Positions 52,282 through 59,315 of a stretch of DNA of 64,000 nucleotides are shown piece by piece. Below the pieces are notes generated by a model. That model saw only the letters and a program-made list of their open reading frames with translations. It searched no databases and was not told the DNA's origin. Made by a program: the position numbers and the translations under genes. The number at the start of each line of letters is the position of its first letter. Within the stretch, counting starts at the first letter, position 1. The stretch is from Endobugula sp965214375 (GTDB taxonomy: Bacteria; Pseudomonadota; Gammaproteobacteria; Pseudomonadales; Cellvibrionaceae), in NCBI GenBank assembly GCA_965214375.1, contig OZ243947.1:1-64000 (forward strand). The letters are read 5' to 3'.

Positions 52282-53139
52282 TTATGCGCGTATTTTTTCA
52301 ATATAATTCAATGACTTGTCGCATAAATCTTCTTTTGCTAATTGAATCATAAGGTCGGCAGTAGTTTGTGACTGTTCAAGATGTACCAAGTGATCAGCAT
52401 TAGGAACATAAATTAATTGACATTGAGTTAACTGGTTTGATAACGCAGTTGCATTTTCTGGTGTCACATAGGGGTCTAGTTGACCAATGAACAATAAGCA
52501 GGGTATAGAAATTGTGGATAAATTACTTGGCTTGTATGCCAATATTCGTATTGTGTTTTCGCAAAAACAATCTATTTGTTTGTCTGTGTATTTGTATACT
52601 TTTTGCTTGGCGCTTCGAGCAATAACATGTCCTCGTGGAATGTTTTTATCCACAACCGTTAGCCCTGCTATTAACTCTTCGGCAAAAGCTTTTCTGTCAC
52701 GAAGTGCAGCAGCCATTATGGCCATTGTATCTGCTCGTGATTTGGTTGGTATTCCTGCCATGCCGCCACACATTGATAAAGATAAAGCTCCTTCATATAA
52801 CAGGCAGAATTCCAGTGCAACAGGTACAGCGTATGAAAATGCAAGAATGTGTGCTGATTCTATTTTTAGTTTTTTAATGAAATCATGTAATAAAATTGCT
52901 TGGTCTTGTATTGAATACCATGCGGGTAATGGGTCTGTTAAGCCTGTTCCTGGTAACTCAATAACAATGATATTGAGTGCTTTGCTAAATTCGGTTGAAA
53001 AAAACTCTACCGATTCAATTTCTTGTAGGTTTCCGATAAGAAAAATACCAGACTCATCGGTCTCTGAGTTTGGATACACTGCATAGCGATACAGATTATC
53101 ATTTATAGTGATTTTATGAATATGAGTATGTAATTGCAT
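52282..53139 (-). CDS. Alpha/beta-hydrolase, prophage cargo
   Basis: 285 residues of the alpha/beta hydrolase fold. The nucleophile elbow is LAFSYAVPVAL (SxxxG-type Gly replaced by Ala), acid LFIGQLDPYVTPEN, and histidine ADHLVHLEQSQ. ATG 53139 preferred to GTG 53148; AAGGG lies upstream. It lies between an HTH gene and the cI repressor, the usual place for lysogenic-conversion genes. Substrate unknown. Confidence 0.8.
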   Translation of the reverse strand: MQLHTHIHKITINDNLYRYAVYPNSETDESGIFLIGNLQEIESVEFFSTEFSKALNIIVIELPGTGLTDPLPAWYSIQDQAILLHDFIKKLKIESAHILAFSYAVPVALEFCLLYEGALSLSMCGGMAGIPTKSRADTMAIMAAALRDRKAFAEELIAGLTVVDKNIPRGHVIARSAKQKVYKYTDKQIDCFCENTIRILAYKPSNLSTISIPCLLFIGQLDPYVTPENATALSNQLTQCQLIYVPNADHLVHLEQSQTTADLMIQLAKEDLCDKSLNYIEKIRA

Positions 53140-53335
53140 AAGTTTCACCCTTTTTTATTGAAAAATTTAAAGAGGCATAACTATACAAGTTAAATATTTT
53201 TTTTAGGGGGGCAGTGAAGAGATTTTTATATGTAGCATTTTCCTCTATTTACAGGCTTTCATATATTTGAGGTTGTTAACTGTTAAAGGCGTATGTCTGT
53301 AATAGCTTTTAATTGGGTAAGGGATTTATTAAAAA

Positions 53336-53524
53336 ATGAAGAATGTAGAAGAGTTAACAGATACAGAGAAAAAAATGGCTATTTTGGGTATTTTTTGTAT
53401 GGTTGATTATGATTGCAGAAAGGATATTCTGGACAGAGCTATCGCTAGTTCGATTGAGAGCGAAACTGAGCATATTTCAAAAGGTCGTTCAGGTCTACAT
53501 CTGGATTCTCAAGAACTGTCATAA
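53336..53524 (+). CDS. Possible small acidic protein
   Basis: 62 residues: MKNVEELTDTEKKMAILGIF, CMVDYDCRKDILDRAIASSI. AAGGG lies 10 bases before ATG 53336. It overlaps the end of the repressor gene antisense by about 80 bases, which weakens the case, but the first 36 codons lie outside the overlap. Unassigned. Confidence 0.35.
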   Translation: MKNVEELTDTEKKMAILGIFCMVDYDCRKDILDRAIASSIESETEHISKGRSGLHLDSQELS

Positions 53525-53780
53525 GTTGAACAATTTCCTGGGGCATCATTGATTCGCCAGTGCCCAGCATGATCCATCTTGGATTGATATATAAATTTTC
53601 CTTGAGCTGTTCCAGTGAGAACCAATCTGGTATTGTTTTTTGCTTTTCCCAGCGATTAACGGCTTGCCTACTTATTCCACCAGCGGCAAGGCCGAACGCT
53701 TCTTGCGTTAATTCTAGCTCGTTGCGAATCTTATAAATCCGAGCGGCTATATCTTCTCTGTCTTTGCTGGTTGCTTTCAT
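53445..53780 (-). CDS. CI-like phage repressor (XRE family)
   Basis: 111 residues. XRE-type DNA-binding domain (IYKIRNELELTQEAFGLAA, GGISRQAVNRWEKQKTIPDW); no peptidase or oligomerisation domain like lambda CI. ATG 53780 chosen because the earlier TTG lies in the operator. Divergent from cro, sharing operators at 53805-53841, and probably also acting at 50351-50398. Confidence 0.8.
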   Translation of the reverse strand: MKATSKDREDIAARIYKIRNELELTQEAFGLAAGGISRQAVNRWEKQKTIPDWFSLEQLKENLYINPRWIMLGTGESMMPQEIVQLMTVLENPDVDLNDLLKYAQFRSQSN

Positions 53781-53804
53781 ATCGGAGATTTTAATTGTTA
53801 TTTT

Positions 53805-53841
53805 GGTAACCAAGGTTTACATACAGTAAACCTTGGTTTAC
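53805..53841. promoter_or_regulatory. Repressor/Cro operator pair
   Basis: GGTAACCAAGGTTTAC (53805-53820) and the perfect palindrome GTAAACCTTGGTTTAC (53826-53841), centre-to-centre 21 bases (two helical turns), between the divergent cI and cro genes. The same sequence family recurs at 50351-50398. Confidence 0.8.
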
Positions 53842-53851
53842 AATTTCCCGC

Positions 53852-54061
53852 ATGAAACAGAAAATGACTCTCAAAGATGCTTATCTCATAACGGGTGCGT
53901 CTAATAAATCTGATTTGTCACGCAAGTTAAATATTACTCGTCAGGCTGTTTCTAAGTGGCCGGAGGATGATATTCCCGATAGCGGCAAGTGTAAGATTTA
54001 CGAGTACCAGTTTGCTCAGCAGTCAAACGGTTTTGAAATTGATGATGATAAAGCGGCATAA
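53852..54061 (+). CDS. Cro-like regulator
   Basis: 69 residues with a helix-turn-helix (DAYLITGASNKSDLSRKLN, ITRQAVSKWPEDDIPDSG). First gene of the rightward early operon, 10 bases after the operator. A terminator begins in its last codons. Confidence 0.75.
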   Translation: MKQKMTLKDAYLITGASNKSDLSRKLNITRQAVSKWPEDDIPDSGKCKIYEYQFAQQSNGFEIDDDKAA

Positions 54062-54090
54062 CCACGGGCACGGTTATCGCCGCTTTTTTT
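54053..54090 (+). terminator. Intrinsic terminator after cro
   Basis: GCGGCATAACC pairs with GGTTATCGCCGC (one bulged C) around an 8-base loop and is followed by seven T. It lies at the tR1-like position after cro, so an N-like antitermination step or read-through may govern the downstream early genes. Confidence 0.85.
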
Positions 54091-54402
54091 GTGCCTGCGT
54101 TTAGTAGTTGAAACAAAAAATTACCAGTGCCGATAGATTGTAAACGTAGTAGCAGTGTGATGTTCATGGTTGCCCTTAATTGTTTTTTTACAGTGTAGGG
54201 CGTTTGAGCTAATTGGCGTTACTGGCGGTAGTGGAGTGTTTTTTTATACAGGGTTTGGTAGCAAGTGCATCGTCGGTCATAGGGTTGGTATCAATGCCTG
54301 GTCACGAGGCGGTGCGAAAGTAAAGCGTGGCCTATCCTCTGCGTTGCGCCTGAGTGTGGCAGCGGAATTGGTACTCACTCAATTATTTTTTTAGGAGGTT
54401 TT
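54091..54402 (+). other. 312-bp stretch without a convincing gene
   Basis: After the terminator no frame with a credible start and ribosome site is seen. A 74-codon TTG-initiated frame at 54170-54394 has unconvincing composition and no ribosome site. The segment ends with the AGGAGG ribosome site of the gene at 54403. Confidence 0.5.
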
Positions 54403-54666
54403 ATGTTTACTGCGGTTTGTAAAGATGTGGTTGCCACTCAGCGACAGTTAGCACTTGAGGCGGCGGTTTCAGATATTGAGAACGTTGTGCCTTCTGTGAC
54501 GTTGGGAGGTAAGTATTCAGGTGCTTATTTCGATTTAAGTCAGATTGCGCAACCGGAATGTGCTGATGTTGAGAGGGCGGTTGGTTATTTAGAGGCAGTT
54601 GGTCGTTTGGTTCGACACCCTAAAAAAGCCAAGTATGTGCAGGTTTTGGATTTAGCGGCTGTTTGA
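54403..54666 (+). CDS. Phage protein, unknown function
   Basis: 87 residues: MFTAVCKDVVATQRQLALEA and ADVERAVGYLEAVGRLVRHP. AGGAGG lies 7 bases before ATG 54403, the strongest ribosome site of the region. Early rightward operon, two genes before the methyltransferase. No family recognised. Confidence 0.65.
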   Translation: MFTAVCKDVVATQRQLALEAAVSDIENVVPSVTLGGKYSGAYFDLSQIAQPECADVERAVGYLEAVGRLVRHPKKAKYVQVLDLAAV

Positions 54667-54682
54667 GAGGTTTTGGTTCTTT

Positions 54683-55021
54683 ATGCCTAGAAATATGAGC
54701 TTTGCTATGACTACGCCGCAGTTTAAGGCCAAAACTAAGGATGTTACTCGCCGTTTTGGTTGGCGGTTTTTAAAGCCTGGGGATGTGGTTTGTGGTGTTG
54801 AGAAAGCTATGGGTTTGAAGTCTGGCGAAAAGATTAAGCGGCTTGGTGATATTGAAATTGTATCTACTCGCTGGGAACCGTTAAACGCAATCACACAGGA
54901 TGATGTTCGCCGTGAGGGATTTCCTGATTGGACGCCAGCACAGTTTATTCAGATGCTGGTTGATCACTACAAAATTAAATCAGATGCAATGGTTAACCGG
55001 ATTGAGTTTAGGTATTTATAA
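54683..55021 (+). CDS. ASCH-domain-like phage protein
   Basis: 112 residues: SFAMTTPQFKAKTKDVTRR, WRFLKPGDVVCGVEKAMGLK, RLGDIEIVSTRWEPLNAI. This is the ASCH-like small protein commonly located beside phage C5 methyltransferases; ASCH domains bind RNA or modified nucleic acids. Start 54683 or ATG 54698. Confidence 0.75.
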   Translation: MPRNMSFAMTTPQFKAKTKDVTRRFGWRFLKPGDVVCGVEKAMGLKSGEKIKRLGDIEIVSTRWEPLNAITQDDVRREGFPDWTPAQFIQMLVDHYKIKSDAMVNRIEFRYL

Positions 55022-55058
55022 ATTTATATGTTTAAAGCCGCTGTCACTGGTGACACTT

Positions 55059-55259
55059 ATGAGCGATAAAAAACTTTCTCGAAATAAAAAATATGAATTG
55101 AAGCAAGAGGCGGCAGGCTTGAAAAAAGTCACGCTATGGGTGCCAAAAGAAGCGGTGCCAGATTTTCAATCTATGTCGCAATACTGTGTTGACAATAAAG
55201 ATTGTTCGCCGTTTATGGTTCGCTGCGCAAGCACGGGCAGAATGAGAAAAGCGGTGTAG
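55059..55259 (+). CDS. Small phage regulator-like protein
   Basis: 66 residues: MSDKKLSRNKKYELKQEAAG, LKKVTLWVPKEAVPDFQSM, FMVRCASTGRMRKAV. It looks like a short ribbon-helix-helix or basic DNA-binding protein seen just upstream of phage methyltransferases. ATG 55059; the frame upstream overlaps the ASCH gene and is not needed. Confidence 0.6.
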   Translation: MSDKKLSRNKKYELKQEAAGLKKVTLWVPKEAVPDFQSMSQYCVDNKDCSPFMVRCASTGRMRKAV

Positions 55260-55264
55260 GTGTT

Positions 55265-55809
55265 GTGAATGAGTTGGCTCTTTTCGCAGGCGGTGGTGGA
55301 GGAATACTCGCAGGGCATTTGCTCGGATGGCGAACCCTGTGCGCAGTGGAGCGTGATGCCTACGCCGCAGGGATTTTGGCGCAACGACAAAATGATGGAT
55401 TGCTCCCGCCTTTCCCAATTTGGAGTGACATTACAACTTTTGACGGAAGCCGATGGCGAGACCGTATTGATGTCGTTTCTGGCGGCTTTCCCTGTCAAGA
55501 CATTAGCTGCGCAGGAAAAGGCGCAGGCGTTGAGGGGGGGGGGCAAGAAGCGGACTGTGGAGTGAAATGGCGCGGATCATTAGCGAAGTACAACCCCGCT
55601 ACGCATTCATTGAGAACAGCCCAATGCTCACTACTAGAGGACTCGACAGAGTTTTGTGTGACCTTGCCAAAATGGGGTTTTCTGCATCGTGGGGCTGTAT
55701 ATCAGCAGCCGATTGCGGCGCTCAACATAAGCGCGAACGAATCTGGATTATTGCCCACGCCCGTAGCTTCGCAGATGGGCAGCAATACTACTATGAGGCG
55801 GCGGGGTGA
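55265..55809 (+). CDS. Split C5 methyltransferase, catalytic (alpha) reading frame, out of phase at a G tract
   Basis: GTG 55265 starts NELALFAGGGGGILAGHLL (motif I), then ERDAYAAGILAQRQ and SGGFPCQDISCAGKG (motif IV, catalytic Cys). After the 10-G tract (55534-55543) the family sequence continues in the next frame: ARSGLWSEMARIISEVQPRY, FIENSPML (motif VI), ISAADCGAQHKRERIWIIA (motif VIII), ending at TGA 55809. One added G (11, or 8 in total) gives a continuous 181-residue protein. As it stands the frame instead runs into the beta frame. Motif X is absent from this protein and present in beta. Confidence 0.75.
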
Positions 55810-56611
55810 AACGGTTAAGTCTCGTTATTTGAGTTGGGCAACACCGACAACAATGGATAAGTTGCCGCCAAAGTCTGCCGCAGCGTTAGAGCGTGAGGCA
55901 ACCGTTGCACGACCTGGCAGAAGTAGGCCGGCGAACTTGCGGGATCAGGTAAGTAATAAAAATAACTGGCCGACCCCGATAGCGAATGATGCGTTAAAGC
56001 GTGGAAATTTTGACCCTGAAAAAAGCCCAGGTTTAGCGGCGCAAGTGAAATTATTTCCTACACCACAGGCGCGTGATTGGAAAGGTTCAAGCGGTAGAAG
56101 TTTGAAGGGGCAAGAGTGTGATTTGCCAACCGCGGTAAAAAGTTTTCCTACTCCCTGTGCCAGTGATGGTAGTCGTGGAGGGGTGATTACAGAGGGAATG
56201 TCTGGGCAGTCGTTGCCGCAGGTGGTGAATATGTTTCCTACGCCTACGGCTTCTGCCTCTAAAGGTTCGTCTGAGAATGCGTTGGTGCGCAGCGATGGTA
56301 AGAGTCGTGTTAATGATCGTTTAGATCATCGTATTTATGCGGAAGCTCAAGGCCAGTTAAATCCTGATTGGGTTGAGTGGTTAATGTATTGGCCAGTGGG
56401 TTGGACTTCATTGCAGCCACTGGATAAGAGCTCATTTGATGAATGGGTTAACCGCGGTGATTGGTTGCAAGTGGAGCCAGAAGGTGTGCCGCGGGTAACA
56501 CAAGGGATGGAGTTTCGTGCTGATCGATTAAAAGCGATTGGCAATGGTCAGTTTCCGCTAAGTGCGGCAATAGCTTTTGATTTGTTGAGTAAGCAGGATG
56601 ATTTTTTTTGA
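55470..56611 (+). CDS. Split C5 methyltransferase, target-recognition (beta) reading frame, overprinted on alpha
   Basis: Starts in a third frame at ATG 55470 (MSFLAAFPVKTLAAQEKAQAL; an ATG at 55269 is also in frame). With one extra G in the 55534-55543 tract it continues as SLAKYNPATHSLRTAQCS, FCVTLPKWGFLHRGAVY, NESGLLPTPVAS, a sequence known from phage methyltransferase-related proteins, even though this DNA also encodes alpha motifs VI-VIII. About six PTPxASD-like repeats follow, then NPDWVEWLMYWPVGWTSLQP and RADRLKAIGNGQFPLSAAIAF (motif X). About 380 residues when in phase. In the present sequence only 55544-56611 is open, joined to the alpha N-terminus. Confidence 0.7.
55534..55543 (+). 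repeat. Poly-G tract (10 G) at the frame switch
   Basis: Ten consecutive G inside the methyltransferase overlap region. Tract lengths of 8 or 11 would put both overlapping frames in phase; 10 puts both out. Such tracts mutate by slippage and are a known phase-variation mechanism for methyltransferases. A homopolymer sequencing error is the main alternative. Confidence 0.8.
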
Positions 56612-56774
56612 TTGGTTTTATCAAAACAAGCAAGCGGTAACTTACATCATTATGGTGTTGTACACGTTAAATATTTTTGCGGGTTTTGTACATAACGATA
56701 AAGCGCATGTCTGGTATTGGGCTTCTGCGCTATCAATAACAATGTGTGTAACTTGGGGGTATGCAGGTAAGTGA
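56598..56774 (+). CDS. Small two-helix membrane protein
   Basis: 58 residues: MIFFDWFYQNKQAVTYIIMV, a first helix to LYTLNIFAGF and a second at VWYWASALSITMCVTWG. ATG 56598 overlaps the beta methyltransferase end; the stop overlaps the next gene's GTG by 3 bases. The tight overlaps on both sides support a real gene. Confidence 0.5.
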   Translation: MIFFDWFYQNKQAVTYIIMVLYTLNIFAGFVHNDKAHVWYWASALSITMCVTWGYAGK

Positions 56775-56950
56775 TAACAACAATAAAAAAGGCTAAGGCT
56801 GTACAAGAGCGCCGTGTAGCGGCTGGTAAGTTTGGTTATGCCAAAGCAGTGAGGCGGTTTGTTTCTCGCTCTGTGGAGAATTGTGAGCAGTATTATCGGG
56901 TAAGAAATGCGTTGCCAGCGTTATGGAAAAAAATTAAGGACGCTGCGTAG
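56771..56950 (+). CDS. Small basic phage protein
   Basis: 59 residues, very basic: ITTIKKAKAVQERRVAAGK, YAKAVRRFVSRSVENCEQYY, WKKIKDAA. GTG start at 56771 overlaps the preceding stop. It ends 4 bases before the replication gene start. Unassigned. Confidence 0.45.
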   Translation: MITTIKKAKAVQERRVAAGKFGYAKAVRRFVSRSVENCEQYYRVRNALPALWKKIKDAA

Positions 56951-56954
56951 TTGT

Positions 56955-57788
56955 ATGTTGTTCAGTATTTATATCAATCAGAAAGCGGCTATTGAGTGGG
57001 GTTTGAATCTCAATCAGGCAGCGGTGTTTTCGGTGATTTATGCGGCAGCAGCATGGGCAGACAAGGATGGGGATTATTGGAATATCAGTAAGGGAAAAAT
57101 CATTAAGGAGCTGCCATTGCTGACTGATAAACCGGACACTATTTACCGGTTGCAACGTGAGTTGTTGAAAAAAGAGTTAATTGAAAAAAAAGTCGTCGAG
57201 AGCAAGGATTTTTTTCGGATAACTCGTAAGGGGATGGTGTGGGCATTGGATGAATCAGCGGTTAATCAAGAGGCGGAGACTTCTGGTGTTGATGATTCTA
57301 GTGGAGTTGTAGAGTCTCGGAAAAATATCCGAGCCTCGGAAAATAATCCGAATGGAGATATTTTTTTGTCTGATGATCGGAAAAATATCCGTGATAACTC
57401 GGAAAATAATCCGTCATATCTCGGAAAAAAATCCGACGTATTAAATAACCAAGATTATATAACTAACATAAATATTACTACTAGCTGCTCGAAGTCTGGC
57501 GAGGAAATGACAATGGACTGGTGGCCTCCAGATGATATTTACAAGTTATGCCAGCAGTTAACGCGGTTCACTGATGAGGAATTTAGCTATGTGGTAGCTG
57601 ATTATCGTGTTTTTTGGTTGTCTGATGATGGTGTTCGCAGGGAGAAGCCCAGAAGTTGGGGAAATCATTTTAAAAATTCCTTTGTGCGTGCTCTGTACCG
57701 AATTAGGCAAAGCAGGGGAATGTTGGTCAGGAAAAGCAGGGATATTCCGATTGAAAAGCAATTGTTAGATCGTAGTTGGGCAGAGTAG
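56955..57788 (+). CDS. Phage replication initiator (O/DnaT-like) with internal origin
   Basis: 277 residues. Winged-helix N-terminal domain (FSIYINQKAAIEWGLNLNQA, WNISKGKIIKELPLLTDK, RLQRELLKKELIEKK), an Asn/Ser-rich linker (about 125-180) encoded by iteron repeats, and a C-terminal DnaT-like domain (DDIYKLCQQLTRFTDEEF, RSWGNHFKNSFVRALYRI). Plan matches lambda O: DNA-binding domain, origin inside the linker, helicase-loader contact domain. ATG 56955 chosen from conservation of MLFSIY at the start; the upstream extension overlaps the small gene. Confidence 0.75.
   Translation: MLFSIYINQKAAIEWGLNLNQAAVFSVIYAAAAWADKDGDYWNISKGKIIKELPLLTDKPDTIYRLQRELLKKELIEKKVVESKDFFRITRKGMVWALDESAVNQEAETSGVDDSSGVVESRKNIRASENNPNGDIFLSDDRKNIRDNSENNPSYLGKKSDVLNNQDYITNINITTSCSKSGEEMTMDWWPPDDIYKLCQQLTRFTDEEFSYVVADYRVFWLSDDGVRREKPRSWGNHFKNSFVRALYRIRQSRGMLVRKSRDIPIEKQLLDRSWAE
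57318..57435 (+). other. Iterons: likely phage replication origin
   Basis: Five 14-bp near-palindromic repeats CGGAA(A/T)(A/T)(A/T)(A/T)ATCCG at 57318, 57337, 57378, 57400 and 57422 (spacing 19, 41, 22 and 22 bases). The repeats are either CGGAAAAATATCCG, CGGAAAATAATCCG or CGGAAAAAAATCCG. A strongly AT-rich stretch (57440-57480) follows, suited to strand opening. They lie inside the replication gene, as the lambda origin lies inside gene O. Confidence 0.8.
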
Positions 57789-57821
57789 ACATGAATAATT
57801 TTTTTAGCGGGGGTAGTTTGC

Positions 57822-58277
57822 ATGAGTGCTGATCAGGGCTTGAGTGAGGTTGAGCGTAAGCGGTTAATTCGTATTCTTGAGACTGATTTGAGCAATCGGG
57901 TGCGTTCTGTCTCTCAGTTTAGTTTTACCTGTGATACAAAAAGCTTGTTAAGAGAGTTTGGTGCTTGGTCTCGCCAGGGTGTTAATCAGGGCCGTGTTCG
58001 TTCATCCATTCAGATTTTTGTTGATATGGTGTCTGGTAGTAGTTCGCGATCAGTTGCTATTTCTGATGATATGGCGATGCAGATAAATAATGCGTTGGTG
58101 GCTTTGATGCGTGATGATGCTGAAATCGCTAATGTTCTTTGTTTGCATTATGTTTCAGGTTTGCCGGAGTATTTGATTGCTGAAAGGCTTAGATTTAATC
58201 GGCCAAAAGTTAGGGCTATGGTGTCTCATGGCGAGGGCTTTGTGGGCGGTTTTTTATGCCAAATTATGGCGGCCTAA
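57822..58277 (+). CDS. Q-like late antiterminator
   Basis: 151 residues. It resembles phage antitermination Q family proteins: REFGAWSRQGVNQGR near residue 45 and a sigma-4-like HTH at the end (LHYVSGLPEYLIAERLRFNR, PKVRAMVSHGEGFVGGFL). Location, last early gene and directly before two tandem terminators and the lysis cassette, fits a Q function. Confidence 0.7.
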   Translation: MSADQGLSEVERKRLIRILETDLSNRVRSVSQFSFTCDTKSLLREFGAWSRQGVNQGRVRSSIQIFVDMVSGSSSRSVAISDDMAMQINNALVALMRDDAEIANVLCLHYVSGLPEYLIAERLRFNRPKVRAMVSHGEGFVGGFLCQIMAA

Positions 58278-58365
58278 TTTTAATTTAAAATTTTTTCAAA
58301 AAAGTTGTTGCAATTGTTAACAGAGATATGTTCAAATTCAGCTACTGTAACGACAAGTCACTGAG

Positions 58366-58399
58366 AAAGCCCTGCAATGAATTTTGCGGGGCTTTTTTT
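58366..58399 (+). terminator. Intrinsic terminator 1 after Q gene
   Basis: AAAGCCCTGCAA pairs with TTGCGGGGCTTT (one G-T pair) around a 6-base loop, followed by seven T. First of two tandem terminators before the late genes. Confidence 0.85.
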
Positions 58400-58460
58400 A
58401 TGTCCTGATTTTTTCGTTACAGATAACTAAAAAACCGTAATTGGTTAAATTATGAAGATT

Positions 58461-58493
58461 AGCCGCCATAGTTTTTGCTGTGGCGGTTTTTTT
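58461..58493 (+). terminator. Intrinsic terminator 2 after Q gene
   Basis: GCCGCCATAG pairs with CTGTGGCGGT (one mismatch) around a 9-base loop, followed by seven T. Together with 58366-58399 it would block late transcription unless Q is active. The rest of 58278-58506 shows no gene. Confidence 0.8.
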
Positions 58494-58506
58494 ATGTGTG
58501 AGTTTT

Positions 58507-58962
58507 ATGATTATCACTGTTAACAGAATTAAATCAGACGCTGATGCAACGTTGAGTACGGTCAGTGTTGATAGTCGTTTTCTTTGCTTTGGTCTTGAAG
58601 ATGAATATCGTGAGACTAAAGTGGCTGGTGAGACTCGTATTCCTGCTGGCATGTATAAAGTGACATTGCGAGATGTTGGCGGTTTTCATGCTCGCTATAG
58701 CTCGAAATTCCCAGATTTTCATCGCGGTATGCTTTGGGTTCGTGATGTTCCTGGCTTTGAATATATTTTGATTCATATTGGCAACACTGATGAAAACACG
58801 GATGGTTGCTTGTTGGTTGGTGAAGGTGCTACGACTACCGGTGAGATTCGTTTAACTAATTCAACGACTGCATACAGAAAATTATATTTAGCTGTTATCA
58901 ATGCTGCTGCAAATGATGATTTATATATTGAGTATGTTGATTCTGATGGAGTTACTGCCTAA
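58507..58962 (+). CDS. DUF5675 family protein, lysis cassette
   Basis: 151 residues: CFGLEDEYRETKVAGETRIP, AGMYKVTLRDVGGFHARY, FHRGMLWVRDVPGFEYILIH, TDGCLLVGEGATT, matching DUF5675. Family members occur next to phage or pathogenicity-island cell-wall enzymes and have a possible L,D-peptidase or transpeptidase-like fold; function not proven. ATG 58507 chosen over a GTG inside the terminator. Confidence 0.8.
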   Translation: MIITVNRIKSDADATLSTVSVDSRFLCFGLEDEYRETKVAGETRIPAGMYKVTLRDVGGFHARYSSKFPDFHRGMLWVRDVPGFEYILIHIGNTDENTDGCLLVGEGATTTGEIRLTNSTTAYRKLYLAVINAAANDDLYIEYVDSDGVTA

Positions 58963-58964
58963 TC

Positions 58965-59315
58965 ATGTTTAAGTATAAAGCGTTGATTTGTATTTTATTG
59001 TTGATAGGCAGTAATTATTTTTTTCATGGTGTGGGCGTTAACTCTGAGCGCGTGAAGTGGCAGAAAGCATCTATTGACGCAAAAAAAAAGAGTGCAGACA
59101 TTCTTGCCGAAAAGGAACAGGCTTGGCGTAGTCGTCAAGATGAATTGTTGTTGAGAATTAAACAATCTGAAACTAAGCGCAAGTTTAGCGAAAAAGAGTT
59201 AATACGTTATGTTACGAATGATAAATCTACTGATGATAGTCAGTGTGCTATTACTGTTGATGGCTTGCAGTTCGTCGCCAAGCATCACAGAGCCAGTTTC
59301 GGCTCCAAAGATTGA
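58965..59315 (+). CDS. Inner-membrane spanin (Rz-like)
   Basis: 116 residues. One N-terminal membrane anchor (YKALICILLLIGSNYFFHG) and a coiled-coil periplasmic domain (ASIDAKKKSADILAEKEQA, RQDELLLRIKQSETKRKFS). Overlaps the o-spanin gene in another frame, the classic Rz/Rz1 arrangement. Disrupts the outer membrane at the last step of lysis. Confidence 0.85.
   Translation: MFKYKALICILLLIGSNYFFHGVGVNSERVKWQKASIDAKKKSADILAEKEQAWRSRQDELLLRIKQSETKRKFSEKELIRYVTNDKSTDDSQCAITVDGLQFVAKHHRASFGSKD

Noticed and set aside
54170..54394. 74-codon frame after the cro terminator
   Set aside because: TTG start, no ribosome site, unusual composition; no support beyond being open.
55567..55809. A separate small gene starting at ATG 55567 (MARIISEV...)
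   Set aside because: Sequence before this ATG in the same frame (ARSGLWSE) is still family-like, so this is the continuation of the alpha methyltransferase after the G tract, not an independent start.
57300..57440. CRISPR-like interpretation of the repeats in the replication gene
   Set aside because: Repeats are 14 bp, palindromic, irregularly spaced and inside a coding frame; spacers are only 5-27 bp. Iterons fit better. No CRISPR array was seen anywhere in the window.
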